Source: Rotaria socialis
Lineage: Eukaryota; Rotifera; Eurotatoria; Philodinida; Philodinidae
Assembly: GCA_905331475.1 (NCBI GenBank)
Contig: CAJNYU010001162.1
Location: forward strand, 22,171 to 86,170
Direction of reading: 5' to 3'
Length of the DNA stretch: 64,000 nucleotides
Under the pieces are notes generated by a model, which worked only from the letters and a program-made list of their open reading frames with translations, ran no database searches and was not told the DNA's origin. Shown one piece after another: positions 12,123-24,317 of the stretch. A program made the translations under genes and the position numbers. Position 1 is the stretch's first letter; the number at the start of each line of letters is the position of its first letter.

Positions 12123-14167
12123 GTTCAGACAAGGAGAAATTTTCTGAAAATTTAGCTACAACGATCGATAGATGAAGAATTTTGAGTATATGAACACTTC
12201 TCTTATTGGTATAATGTTTCAACGTGTTCTCTTCAGCTACAGAAAAATTAGTTAATATAAATTTTACAAAGATTTCATTACTGACGATAATACCCGATTC
12301 ATCTATGACTAGTGATATCAACCACTAGAGATAAATTTTCTCTAGATGGCGCTCACATGATACTAAACGGTGTTGTTATCATAGAAGAAACTTTCTTGAA
12401 GGATAATTAAGAAGTATGGGCGCTTAATTATTAAGAAATATCCGATAAACATGTTTCATAAGTTTTGATACTCGCTGAGAAGTTATTGTAATATATCCTG
12501 ATCTTATTGGGTTATTGAAAAAGTCGCCTACTATCGGACCAATAGATGTGCATAATATATCTAATCTAATTTTAATACTCCGAAGTATTGTTATCCACGT
12601 ATCTCACGAGTTTTCTTTATTTGCTAGATATAGCTATAGACATACAAATCTAAGGTTGACAGATTGACGTCAGCGTGATTTTAAAAACGAAAGTGATGCT
12701 AAGTGAAATCTTGCCTGAACATCGACTCCAAAAACTGGAATTTGATAGAAAACCTTGCCTAATAAATCATTGATGGCGATGAACCATGACTATAATTAAC
12801 TTTTGCGATGACACTTGGGATGGTCAAAAACTAAAGAGTGTGATGCCACGAGTACAACCAAGAATGGTCGTTACTCGATTCATCCCTTTCCAAATCTGTT
12901 TCATGCTTAATAGGTATCTAATTTTTCTGAATTTCGTGATTAGCAGCATCTATTGGATGCTAAGTATACTAATCACGATACCTTATATCTTGTTGGTCTC
13001 CTGCAATTCGAAAGAAACTCGAAAAATAGCGAGCACAAAGAAAATTTCTTTCATCTATCTAGTAGACCAAATAACTATCATGTTTAAGTTCACATGTAAA
13101 AGAACGTTCAAAGTCTGTGTTAAACTTTGAAGAGCGTTAATATACAAGAAAAATGGAAAATAAAACTGGTCAAGAAATAGAACAATAAATAGAGTAATAG
13201 CTGAATGTAATATTATTTTCTTTGATACTAAATTGTCCTTTCTCTATAACATAATTACTATATTAATTTACAGACAATCAAGGACGAGCTGGGAGTGGCT
13301 AAAAACCGGCAGGGACGAGTATGGGACCAATTTGGGACGAATCGGGAATAAACCATCAAGAATACCCCAACATCAAAAATCACCAATTAACACATCATTC
13401 AATACGACGGTGTCTGAGATCAATAGCAACCGTTATATGAAATACCATGGTTTTTTTAATAAGCATACCTACAATTCGCATTACCTTGCTGAAGTTAGAA
13501 CTTCATTATAAATCGAATTATTTGTTTATGAAACGCGAAAAAAAACCGAACTAATTGAATCATTATTTTTCTTAGTACAGATCAAACAAAGCAATAAAAC
13601 TTTCATCGTACTCGTCATTTGATGTTTCAATATATCTTGCGCTCTGTTAGTCATTTTCTTGTTGTGAGATAGTCTTCAACACATCAAAACTGACAAGATC
13701 ATGATAAGCAATAATATCTGTACTTTTTTTTTGAACAATGGTCATCGATTGTACTGACGACAATCGTTGTCTCTGTTAAACGAATTCAGCAATGAAAACA
13801 AACCTTGATTCATAAAACTGTATTTTGGCAGCAATCTAACACGTTTGCTTTTTTAATTTTTCGTAAGCTTCCTTTTTTATGTATGATTGTAACTTATGTC
13901 AACCTTTCTTTTTACGGATGTATTGGAAAAAGTTGTTTGATCATGTGATAAATGTATTATACTTCGTATTGTCGCCAGCAACTATATATATGATAGGAGG
14001 ATGCCAAACGAATTACAATAAAATCATTCATAGTATCTATCTAAATTGATACTTCCTAAGTGAAACTAGTCAAGAGCTTGAACAATAAGCAATAAATAGA
14101 CTCTACAATCGATAGCTAATTTCAATTAAAAGAGTTCATATATGTAGTTAATAGAATAGAGTTCGAT
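12123..14167. other. Intergenic region upstream of the RdRP gene
   Basis: Two kilobases between the RdRP start and the 3' end of the intermediate filament gene, both minus strand. I find no supported gene. Open frames at 12786-13130 and 13233-13511 have no recognisable domain and no splice context. Confidence 0.45.
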
Positions 14168-16097
14168 TTATGCTGAAATACAAGTTTGTGTTATACTACC
14201 CATTTCTTCATTATAACTATTGAGTAGAATTGTTTTCATAACCTGGCCGCGTCCCCACGTTCCAATATTATCGACAAATAATACATCACTATCGGAGGTT
14301 TTTGTTGATTGCGAACTACTTTTTGATAAAACTCGAAGTTTTTGTCCAGGTTTTAGATCCAACCAAGGAAGTTGACAAACGATCTCTGCTTGTTGATCAT
14401 TTAGACGATGAATTGTCCAATTTTTTAATGATTCCGGTTTTACAGTTGATTCATTATGCATTATTATAACACAATCATTTATTAAATCTACTGAGTGAAT
14501 TACGATGGGGTCTACATAGAAAAAACTTGTGTGAAATACTATAAAACATGAAATATTACTTCATAAATACCTGTTGCTATTGATTGAATCTTCATCTTTT
14601 GCCAAGGATTGTTTTCAGTATTTCGAATAGAATTACTTTGTTTCTGATTGAATGATGATGGTGGTGGTAACGATACTGATGATGAAGAATCTAATTGTGA
14701 TGACGCAGTAATTAGTCGTGATGATGTTGGATCTAATCGTGACAACAAAGCATCTAATCGTGATGATGAGGGATTTAATTCGTCTCCTTGATTGGCCCGA
14801 TTTACACGTTGTGTTTCGAAATTTAGTAAGGCTCGGTATGTTGATAATTCGAAACGAAGTGAAACATTATTTTCTAAAACACCATCAATAGTTGCTTGTT
14901 TGTCAGCTAGCTCTTGTCGCAGTTGATTAGATTGTTCGTCAAGCTTGTTATTTTCACGCCTACGCTCATCTTGAATTCTTCTTAAATCATCCGACATACG
15001 ATTTAATTCGACTTCTAGTTTATCATTTTCTGATTTTAATTGACTATGATCGTTTTCTAAACTAGTTAATGGTTGTAAATCGAAGCCTTGTCCCACTGGA
15101 GCATTTTCACTGGCTAAAGCACGTTTGCGTTGATTTTCTCGTGCTATTTCTTCGATTTTCTGTGTTTTTATGCGATAATATTCTTCTAGATCGCTAGTTT
15201 GGGATTTTGCAAAAACTTCAAAATCATGGCGAATTTCTCCTATAGCACGAATTAATTCTGTATGATAGAAGTTTGATAGATCGATAGCCGGCGCGTCTGA
15301 ATAAACATTTAATGGAAAAAAAATGGAAAATATGAAAAACAAATATTACCTAGTGCTAATATGCAATTGCTTTGTATTTTATGAATGGCATGTTGAAATG
15401 CAGCACGTTCTCTCAATGTTTGTAATTCGTTTCCAACCATAATACGTTTTAATTTATGATCAACCAATTCAGATTCTAGCGTATCATATTCATTAGATAG
15501 ATTATTTACAACTGTACGTTGTTGATCCAAATTTTTTGAATTTTGTTCATATTGGCTTCTAAGTTGTTCTAAAACATTCGATGACACATTCAGTTTTTGT
15601 TGAGCTTCATTTAATTGATTCTTAATATCACTTTCAAATGTCGCTATACGTTGTCGTATGATCAATATATAATCTTCATGACGTTTTAATTCAAGTTCTT
15701 GAAGACCGTTATCGCGTGCACCGTCATCAAGTGTATCACGAACTGATCCTAACTGTAGACCTAAGATTACGTGTAATTGATTTACGTCATTACCCCATTT
15801 TCTTTTTAGACTCTCCAGTTCAACTAATAACTGTCCATTGAAGTTTTCTAAATCCCGAACATGATCTAAATACATAGCAAATTTGTAATTTAATTCTTGT
15901 AATTCATGTTTTTCATCTTCATATTGTTTCGTTTGAGTTTCTATAGTTGAAATAGCTGACGTTGGACCATTTTGAGAATTGGTACCATTTACTATTCGTC
16001 CGGTACCATGTTCAACAAGTGTTCGATGATTTATTGTTGTATTTGAATTTTCAAAACCATTCAAATTTTCTCCATTCATGTGCTTCGTGTGAGACAT
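14168..16097 (-). CDS. Lamin-type intermediate filament protein with lamin tail domain
   Basis: Three exons: 15350-16097, 14571-15296 and 14168-14511 (1818 nt, 605 aa; joins at phase 1). The head has about 57 residues. Coil 1A follows (EKHELQELNYKFAMYLDHVR...LEN), matching the lamin/IF consensus start. Long heptad coiled coils follow, and the rod ends with ELSTYRALLNFE, matching the family's E-x-x-TYR-x-LL-x-x-E. A Ser-rich linker leads to a lamin tail domain (about residues 490-600) with WTIHRLN, VCQLPWLDLKPGQ and an NIGTWGRGQV core. The last four residues are CISA, which fits a CaaX box. I see no basic nuclear localisation cluster between the rod and the tail. It is therefore either a lamin or, more likely, a cytoplasmic IF of the protostome (lamin-derived) type. 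Confidence 0.9.
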
Positions 16098-16140
16098 TAT
16101 TTGTATTTCTTATAAAAAAAAACCAATTAAACTAAACGTC

Positions 16141-16150
16141 GGCTTATATA
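16141..16150 (-). promoter_or_regulatory. TATA box (TATATAAGCC) of the intermediate filament gene
   Basis: On the minus strand this reads TATATAAGCC, 44 nt upstream of the IF start codon. The same TATAAGCC core occurs before two other genes in the window. Confidence 0.55.
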
Positions 16151-16915
16151 TTTGTATATGTGATAGTTAAGTGGATAAAAACAATCGACAAATATGAATA
16201 TCGTTGATGTAGGTTTGCCTTCAATAATAAATATCGAAATAAATACAGACAGATATAAAAGATACAATGTTTTTTTTGCAGCATATTGTATTGACTCCTA
16301 AATTTCCTAACATCAATCAATCATATCAAATAATTATTGTTTTATCGAACAAAGCCATTTATTTAACTAGTCTTCTTATTGTCACTGTTTCGCTTTTCTT
16401 CTAATCTATCATTGATATTAACAATTTATTTATTTATTTATTTAAAGATATAGCAAGGCTTTTTGCACAAGACGAACTTGAGTAAAATACTCTCAAAATC
16501 ACATAATAAAGAACGATCAAATTTTTTCACATTATATCATTGTCATGCATCATTGATCCGTTTTCTGCACATGTAAACAAACGAATGTGTGATGTTGTTC
16601 AATTAAGTTTCTGTCTTAAATGAAAATTATGTCGCATAATCTATGATGGAAAAAGTACCAATAACAATAACAATTATTGTTCGAGGTCAAAAAACAGATT
16701 GTTTTTAACAAATATTTACATTTAACAATTGATTATGATGTGTTTAATATTTTTATTCCTTGTCACTAGTGTCTACGATTCATCCACCAACCGGTAAATG
16801 CACAATAATAACCGAGACATGCATGGGATACCAATGACAATCAAGTCACTCTGCGAAGGCGTACTTTTTCTTGGTAAATTGAAATGCATGAATGCATACC
16901 GTATCTGTCGACTTC

Positions 16916-16924
16916 ATATAAGCC
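16916..16924 (+). promoter_or_regulatory. TATA box (ATATAAGCC) of the 193-aa protein gene
   Basis: ATATAAGCC lies about 50 nt before the donor of a 5'UTR intron (16973-17032). The spacing suits a transcription start near 16945-16955. Confidence 0.55.
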
Positions 16925-17040
16925 TATGATTATTTATACCGTTCTTTACTTTCTCACAAGAAAAAGGCTACGGTAAGCATCTCATGTTTCTCTCAACTAA
17001 TCATAATTATAAATTGCTTAATTTACGTTTAGTTCTTACG

Positions 17041-17622
17041 ATGCCAGTCGAAACTCATAATAATACTGAAACCAAATCTCTAACAACAGATCCAGTGTTG
17101 GATGGTATATTAAATGGTCATACTACGAACGGAAATGGTGTAGCCAGCACTCGTACGAACACCAACGGAAATTCGAACGTTGATGACAACGATGGTGATG
17201 CACCACAAGTACCATTTAAAATGCCTCGAGCACCACCCCATGTTTACTCATGTTTTGTTGTTAATCGTACAGATCATCCTATTGAATGTGATGTACATTA
17301 CGATGGGCGTCCAGAAGAAGATACATTTAATGAAGATGTTCATGTCACCATACCAGCTAGAGAAGAAAAATATTTTCCACGCAAAATTTTTCAACCTGAT
17401 CTTCCGGAATCATATTGTCGATGGGTTAAAATAATAACACACATTCGTGCTAAGAAACATGATGGCAAAATCGTTGAACTTGATTATCCATTTGACAATG
17501 TTCATTCACCGATTCGTAATTGGGAATTTCATGTACGTGAACAAGGTGATATTCTATCTAAACCGCCAACACGACCAGCCAATATTCTTAAATATGAAAA
17601 TTTGGATGAATATGAACGATAA
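17041..17622 (+). CDS. Unrecognised 193-aa cytosolic-type protein
   Basis: I do not recognise this protein. The ATG at 17041 is preferred over an in-frame ATG at 16984. The segment 16973-17032 has a good GTAAGC donor and a TTTACGTTTAG acceptor and reads as a 60-nt 5'UTR intron, which removes the upstream ATG. The first ~60 residues are Asn/Thr-rich and look disordered. The remainder (from about PPHVYSCFVVNRTDHPIECD) looks like a compact beta-rich domain with VHVTIPAREEKYFPRK and YCRWVKIITHIRA segments. There is no signal peptide or membrane segment. An AATAAA signal follows at about 17690. It is divergent to the IF gene and both promoters share TATAAGCC. Confidence 0.75.
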   Translation: MPVETHNNTETKSLTTDPVLDGILNGHTTNGNGVASTRTNTNGNSNVDDNDGDAPQVPFKMPRAPPHVYSCFVVNRTDHPIECDVHYDGRPEEDTFNEDVHVTIPAREEKYFPRKIFQPDLPESYCRWVKIITHIRAKKHDGKIVELDYPFDNVHSPIRNWEFHVREQGDILSKPPTRPANILKYENLDEYER

Positions 17623-17695
17623 AATGAATTAGAAATTGCAAAATGAATCGTTTCATTTATTGTACCAGTTTGTTTTTTTCTTGAAAAAAAAATAA

Positions 17696-17965
17696 ATGAA
17701 ACTATTTTTCAAAGCGCATTATTTTATTCTAAAGATGAGCTTTTTCAAGAAATTAAAAAGCTATGTTCGAGGTTTTGATTATGAATCGAATACTGAAGTA
17801 TCACATGATTATACAATTGAATCAATCAAAATGGAATCTGGATTTCACAGAGATTTATCAATGATTATAATATTTCTTTTCGTTACTATATTTTGGCTTG
17901 GAATAGAAAATTATATAGATGCTATACAATATATCGTTGCTTTTTCTAGACGAAGAACACAATAA
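17696..17965 (+). CDS. Possible small single-pass membrane protein
   Basis: Open frame of 89 aa (ATG at 17696, alternative ATG at 17732). It has a basic, polar N-terminal half, one hydrophobic segment (SMIIIFLFVTIFWLGI) and a basic SRRRTQ end. Its stop codon lies inside an AATAAA motif. It begins right after the poly(A) signal of the preceding gene, so it could be a separate small gene or 3' flanking sequence with an open frame by chance. No family was recognised. Confidence 0.35.
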   Translation: MKLFFKAHYFILKMSFFKKLKSYVRGFDYESNTEVSHDYTIESIKMESGFHRDLSMIIIFLFVTIFWLGIENYIDAIQYIVAFSRRRTQ

Positions 17966-19259
17966 ATGAACATTTTAAATGAAGAAAAAAAGAATGAGAA
18001 TTTTTTTGCATGAACGATTCACTGAAATGAATAGAAAATCAAAAGCGTAGTATATATATATATATATATATTCTTGCTGTCAATTCGTCATTTATATGAT
18101 AAGAAAAAGCACACACTAATAGCGACCGTGAATGTCTATAATAATTTCTCATTTGTTTCGTGACGGATGACTTGCTCTAGCAAATCATAACTTTTTCTTC
18201 ATCGGTATTGATGCAAAACCAAACGATCGACAGCATTCATCACATCATTGAACGTACCTAGAGACAAAACTTCTTAAGCTATCAATAATATCAATATCAC
18301 TTTTTATATTAATCATAGATTTGTTTTTCTGCATAAACAATATTCTGAAGAGCACTCGGAAGTTTAAAAGTATTGCTAAAGATTTTATATTCGATATACC
18401 AGATCATTTTTTCGAATTAAGAACTATAATAATTAAATTTCACATAATTTAAGACGAACTCTATTAAATTTACTGAGTATTTAGTAATGGTATATAAGAT
18501 AGATTACCAATGATATGATGATAGAAATTTAAAATGCACCTTGCGTTTTGGTTGAAACAGATGAGCTGATGTATTTAGACTATGCATAGAGATTTGTGTA
18601 TACGTCTTTTCATGTGAATTATATTAACAAATCATATTATTAAGTATTATCGCTGACCTTACTAAGCATACTTCACCTGTCGCTAAGCTAAATAAAATAA
18701 ACACTCCAAGGTAAGTTACAACTGTCATTGAAGAGAATACTATAAAAATATTCCAGCAAACTTAATTAATCATATTAAAATAATGTGCAAAGTGTTAACC
18801 GTTTCAGGATTTGCTAGTTGAAAAATTGGAAGATGTACTTTTGAAGTCGCGTAGGCATGATTAATGTAACAAAGTCCAAAGAAGAAAATTCTTTTCTCCA
18901 AGATTAGAAATTCAAAACGCTGTAACTGTAGACTTTTAGGCTAATTACTTCCAATAATTTCCCTCATGCACGTCACTGCAATATTATCTAATTACTTTGA
19001 TGAGTTCGATATATATTTATGCTTGATTCTTTTAGGTGACCGCTGCCAACACATTCTTTACCAAGATCAACAAAATTAGAATTTAAGAATAATATAAGAT
19101 TATACTATTTATATGAAAAGGAATACTCAAAATGAATTTCTATGATGAATTGAAACAATATAATTTATTTCTATAAACTGAAGAAAAAACATTAAAAATT
19201 CCTTGTCGTAGTATTAACTCTGGGAAGCTCTGCAATGAATTGTTCGTAGTAACAAGCAC
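17966..19259. other. Intergenic with (TA)n microsatellite
   Basis: A TA dinucleotide run sits at about 18052-18070. Otherwise this is AT-rich sequence with no gene seen, up to the left end of the transposon at 19260. Confidence 0.5.
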
Positions 19260-20454
19260 TAAAGGCGGCGGAGCCGGTAGGCTCACGAGGTTTGAGCCTG
19301 CCCTAGCTTAGAAAATGATAGGGTTGGGTAGGCTTAATTATATCTAAGTCTTTCATTATTGTTTAGTTTTCACGTATGACTGACAGTGACAGTAACAGAT
19401 GACGGGTTGTTACAAACATAGTTCATATTTTCTTTATCACCAATACCAACTCGAATTTAATAAGGTATCGATTGGACTTTAATATAAAATTCAAATCTAC
19501 CAAGAAATCAACATTAAAAAAAATACCGGAAATCAGGGTGGTCAAATCAAAAATTGAAAAAATCAGAAGATTATTTTTCAAAATCAGAAGATTAGTTTTC
19601 AAAATCAGAAATCGAGCAGCAGTTCTTTCTGAAAAATCAAAAATTAATCAGAAAGGGCAACATTTTGCAAATCAGTGGGTCATGTGCTAAAATATGAGCG
19701 TCGCATCGAAAGTTCCGCTGTGTTTCTGTTTATCGACTTAAACATTATCTTCAAAGATGTTTCACTAAAAACAAAGACGATACAGTAAATATATCGTATA
19801 GTTAATACAAAAACATCGGCAAACAATACTTAACATTGAACCTTTTTTTGAAGTCAAAATTCGTTCACAAAAACGAACAAAAAGAATAATCACATATATT
19901 GTGCGTAGACTAAGAAATCCAACGAAAAAAAGTGTTGTGTCATTATCTCGGTATTATTCATATTTCGTATCTTTTCTAATTCGTTCTAACAAGTTTGTTT
20001 AACATAACATATGCTAATAAAAACCTTCTCAAGAATAATTGTCAATCATTTTTATTTTAAGTTAAGCATTATCTTGGTTCTACAATGATCGAATTACGAT
20101 AACCTGCCTATAAATACTGTATACGACTGAATATCGATTCGGCGTCAGAATCCGAACGAGGAATAGAAAAGCTGATTAATAGAGAAGAACGATGAAACAC
20201 TATCGATCTATTATAGTCATGGATTATAATCGTACCTAATTTCAGTGACAAAGCAGCGATCTGAAAATGTAGCAAATTCAGAAAAAATCAAGAGATCAGA
20301 AAAAAATCAGAAACATGTTCAAAATTCAGAAATTTTCCTTATTTTTCAGAAGATCTGGCCACCCTGGCGGAAGTCGATTAGTGATTCGCTTGGCTATCTC
20401 GTTGATCTAGAAAACTTGACCTACCCTAGAGAGAAATCGTTCCGCCGCCTATGT
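19260..20454. mobile_element. Non-autonomous hAT-like element (outer), with target duplication
   Basis: The left end reads TAAAGGCGGCGGAGC. The right end, read inward on the other strand, is ACATAGGCGGCGGAAC, so the termini are inverted. CAAGCAC flanks both ends (19253-19259 and 20455-20461), and the 8-bp version matches at 7 of 8. No transposase was seen. The element is interrupted by another element at 19534-20366. Confidence 0.6.
19534..20366. mobile_element. Non-autonomous hAT-like element (inner, nested)
   Basis: The termini are CAGGGTGGTCAAATC on the left and, inverted, CAGGGTGGCCAGATC on the right. The 8-bp flanks CCGGAAAT and GCGGAAGT match at 6 of 8. Both ends are filled with AAATCAGA-type subterminal repeats, about 150 bp at the left and 110 bp at the right, pointing toward each other. 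No transposase ORF was found. Confidence 0.65.
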
Positions 20455-21303
20455 CAAGCACCAAATATCTTTCTCTTTTGATTACTTTTTGAAATATTGG
20501 GGGCACTACTCTAGACTTCAATGAAAGAGAATGTCTCTCTTTGTCAAACTATATTATAGGCTTGGGAATCATTAGCATATTTCCTGCTAAATGAATATAA
20601 CATTGTACTGTTCGAACTAGGTGTTGTTTTTATTTGAAAAAAATTATAAAAATTCGATATGTCCAAGAAATTTGTGCTACGATTATATAATGAAGATATA
20701 CGTTTTCTAAAGACTAATACAATAATTTGTGGATGATGCTGGTATAATAACAGGCAATAAACGAGTCAAAATAAATAGTGAATCAGATAAAATCATACAC
20801 CAAAATATGTCGTAAAAACGAACGATTCGACTGGTATACTTCTTCGTTTTTTAAAATAAAATTTGCTTTCATTTTCCTATTTATATGAAGACTTTTTGTC
20901 GTAAAGAAGCTGATTTCTAATTGGATGATTAAAACTTTTAACTATTTCAACTATTTTTGTATCGCTGCCTCCCATAAATAAATAATAACTCGAAAGCTTA
21001 GCCATGAAAGTTAATAGGGATTCTACATTCTACATTAACATGCTTTTGATAAGAGCTAATTAGAATTTCAATGGTAGCTTAATAGTTTTTTAATGATTTA
21101 AAAGATATTCATACAATTAGATTTTAAAAGCAAAATCTTGCAACAACAATAAGGAAGTCACAGTAAACGCACTGCTTTTCTTCTTTTCTGTTCTTCGATT
21201 GTTTCTCTAGAAACGATAAGAAAAAGAAAGAAAAACTCCATTCATTCAGCATATTACATTTTGACAACATCACACGAACACGTTCGTATTATTATAGACA
21301 GTC
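20455..21303. other. Intergenic, no gene recognised
   Basis: Spacer between the nested transposons and the RING gene. Only its last ~100 bases, upstream of the RING ATG, are expected to carry promoter function. Confidence 0.45.
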
Positions 21304-21609
21304 ATGTGCCACTTTTGTCATGTTCTTTCTAAAAATCCACAAGCACCACAACATCGCAGTGCCAATTGTATCGATAAAGCAAATGTTTCTTCAACAGTGC
21401 CCATGAGCAAAAGAACCTATGAAAATGGAAAACGCATCAGTGAGGCAAATAAAAATCCGACATGTAGTGTTTGTCTGGATAAACCACCCGACATGGTATT
21501 TATCCCATGCGGTCATGTAACCACATGCGAAACATGTTCATCACTTGTATCGAACTGCCCCATTTGCCGTAAAAACATTGCTAACAAACAAAGAATTTAT
21601 CTTCCTTGA
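21304..21609 (+). CDS. Small RING-HC finger protein
   Basis: Single-exon 101-aa protein. The C-terminal half is a RING finger: CSVCLDKPPDMVFIPCGHV, then TCETC and CPICRK, that is Cys3-His-Cys4 with the spacing seen in BIRC/Mind-bomb/Neuralized-type RINGs. It ends shortly after, as those RINGs do (IYLP). Such domains recruit E2 ubiquitin-conjugating enzymes. The N-terminus has MCHFC and then HRSANC, a Cys2-His-Cys set that may bind a further zinc. AATAAA follows at about 21656. A stand-alone 101-aa RING is short for the family. The upstream sequence gave no additional exon, but one cannot be excluded. Confidence 0.8.
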   Translation: MCHFCHVLSKNPQAPQHRSANCIDKANVSSTVPMSKRTYENGKRISEANKNPTCSVCLDKPPDMVFIPCGHVTTCETCSSLVSNCPICRKNIANKQRIYLP

Positions 21610-24255
21610 AAAAGAACTTGTAATTACTTTTTTTGCATGACTCTTACAAAGAATCAAATAAACAAGGTATATTTTTTCAGAAATTTTTATTTGCAGCATT
21701 TATCAGCTATTATGAATGCCAATAAAACGTTCAATTGTACTATCATTTAACTAAGTGTATCCTACAATAATGTATTGATAAATATTCTAAAAGTATCAGT
21801 AGATTGAAAACGAGTTATTATAGTTGGTAAAATATTTACTTCCTTTTTCTTCTGATGACTGATCGAGCATTGCTATTTGGGTAGTTATTTTTTCAAGCAA
21901 CTCAATTTGATTCATATCAATTATGAATTAATTAACACGAAGAAAACAGTTGTCATTGGTTACCTGTACTTCAATTTTAAAACCAATCTGATTCATGTTC
22001 TGTTTCTGTTAACAAGACACAAAATCACAAGTAAAAATCAGTTGAACTCAGTGAGATGATATGAAATTAGAAAATTAAGGAACGTTTCTAATTAAAAAAA
22101 AGAATTCGTGCTATATTAAATGTAATTACGACACGAAAATGCAGGTACAACAGTATAATGTGGTCATACAGTTTTCTATCATTTATTTTACTATGAATTT
22201 GTAAGAATGATACAGACATATTTGTTTGATTCTTAAATCTTATGCAAAGTTTCTTTATTCCAAACCAGTCTAGGAGTATCCAAATGAAAAATAAACATGA
22301 ATAAAATATTTTAATTGAGAATAAATGTTTTTATACGCCACCAAAATGAATTCATATTAGAATAAATTATAAACATAAAGTATTCTAGTCATCAAATAGT
22401 TTATATCGTATCAGAATATTTACGACCGATAGATATATTCACTATTTACATAAAGCTTTTTACAACTCAAGTAAACATCAAACTATCAATACGATTTCAG
22501 TAGCTCATACCATCATTCGAAACAAACAAAAGCCAATATTATGAAGAAATCGCAAGATTCAGTAGACCTCATCGATAACTATTCATAGCTTGGTGAAGAG
22601 ATTTTTCGAAATTATATATATATATAATTAATTAAACATATTCCAGCGAACTATGAAAAAAATATTTATAAAATAACTGCAGCAACGAGGTAAGTTTTTA
22701 GGAAACTACCTTCAAATTTATAATGAATAATTTTTGTATCTTTCGGAAATGACAATATTCGATATACCTGAATATCCAAATTGTTTTTTCATTATAAAGC
22801 TCTTGTTACATTTCTTAAATATTATGATTATTTGAGTTAAATATCTTATCCGAGACTAACACAGTTTAGTGTCTAAGTAAAATGCATGTTTTGCTGTAAT
22901 AAAATTACTTCAAGAAAGAAAACTCCTAGAAGTAGGTTAACTATTACGAGTAGAAACATCAATGACGCTGTTTCTATAGACTTGTGAAGATATTTGCAAG
23001 CTTATTAAAATTCAACATTTTGTTGTTGCTCTTTGACAATCTAAAATTAAGCGCATGTCTTGTTTCAAATCATAGAAAATGATATATTATATGTTGCTTG
23101 ACGATAAATTACTTCTGATAAATATTTACCAATGACATTTTTTTTGTTATTTAAGAAAAGTCAAGTACGAATGAGAAAAAAATCAATACATTTGCTTAAT
23201 GTACTCATAACTCATAGGAAAGTGAAGTCGGTAGTACATGATTCGTATTATTATTAAAATCATGATCTTTTTCAGATACAAATACTAGATGTTGAACGAT
23301 CAAAAAGAAATAGCACAGTATGTATTCAATCGAACTAAATACTTTAGACAAATAATATGTGGAAAAATTGATAGACCAAGCGGGCATGAATAGTTTGTCT
23401 GTCTAGCGTTCTTGAATATTTTACGGTGATGATATCGGTAATTGTTAAATATTATTGTTTTGATGGTGCATACAAATTAATTTTTTGTGCTGTTTTATCC
23501 TTGATATCCAATGCAAGTGTAGTAGGAGTATGCTTCTTCTTATTCGTCAAATGAAAGAATGTAATTATCAATAAACGATAGTTATTTTTTCAATTACATG
23601 AGAAGGAAAAAACTTTTGTTTTTTAAGTATCTCATAGTGTTGATTTATTTATTTTCATATAATAAATACAGCAATAAGTTAATATCGGTTAAACATTCAC
23701 TAGACATTATATTCTACTAAGTTAGATACTCCAAACTGTATCATGGTCAACAATATATAGAAAAAAAATCGTACCCTAGTCTCATTAAATTACTATTTTC
23801 TTTTCCTTTTTCTTTTTCTTTTTTCATTCGTTGTCTTCGTTGAGTGCAACTGTGGACAGGTATCTTCCACTGCATTTTCATACTCTCGTCTTTTTAAAGG
23901 ACTCGACACACCAGCTAATTTACCACAAGGTATCTATGATGACAACAGGAACAAATAAACTACCCTTATTTTTTTCTTCTCTTCTCATGCTTCAGTGTTT
24001 TTCGTTCTCTTCTCATGCTACCGTGTTTTTCATTCTTGCTCCAAATTAAATCGAAAAAAATTGTCCTATGGTTAGGCTTCTTTCAAGGTTGAAATAAACA
24101 CACACCATTAGCGGTACTGATACGTGTTCCGGATGAATGCTTGCTCGTCCCTTTACTTCTATCGCTCTCTCGCAGACAACTATACAATCAAACACATCAT
24201 TTCTCCTCGTAACCACATAGCCACATTTAGATTGCTGTGCAACAACAAGTGCATC
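21610..24255. other. Long intergenic stretch, no gene recognised
   Basis: AT-rich, with a short (TA)n run at about 22615-22626 and pyrimidine-rich tracts near 23800-23825. Open frames here are short and have no coding look or domain. No RNA gene was found. Confidence 0.4.
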
Positions 24256-24257
24256 GC

Positions 24258-24266
24258 TATAAAAAA
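24258..24266 (+). promoter_or_regulatory. TATA box of the Gly-rich protein gene
   Basis: CTATAAAAAAA lies about 60 nt upstream of the chosen ATG at 24318, suitable for a start site near 24290. Confidence 0.45.
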
Positions 24267-24317
24267 AAAATCACATACCAAACATTAAACGTACATCTAT
24301 TTCACACATTGAACATA

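Noticed and set aside
12786..13511. Plus-strand frames between the RdRP and IF genes
   Set aside because: No domain, no splice or promoter context, and AT-rich codon use; most likely chance.
16984..17040. Upstream in-frame ATG extending the 193-aa protein by 19 residues
   Set aside because: The segment lies inside a good 60-nt GTAAGC...TTTAG 5'UTR intron.
18052..18070. (TA)n tract as a possible promoter
   Set aside because: Simple microsatellite with no gene at a suitable distance; similar tracts occur at several other places.
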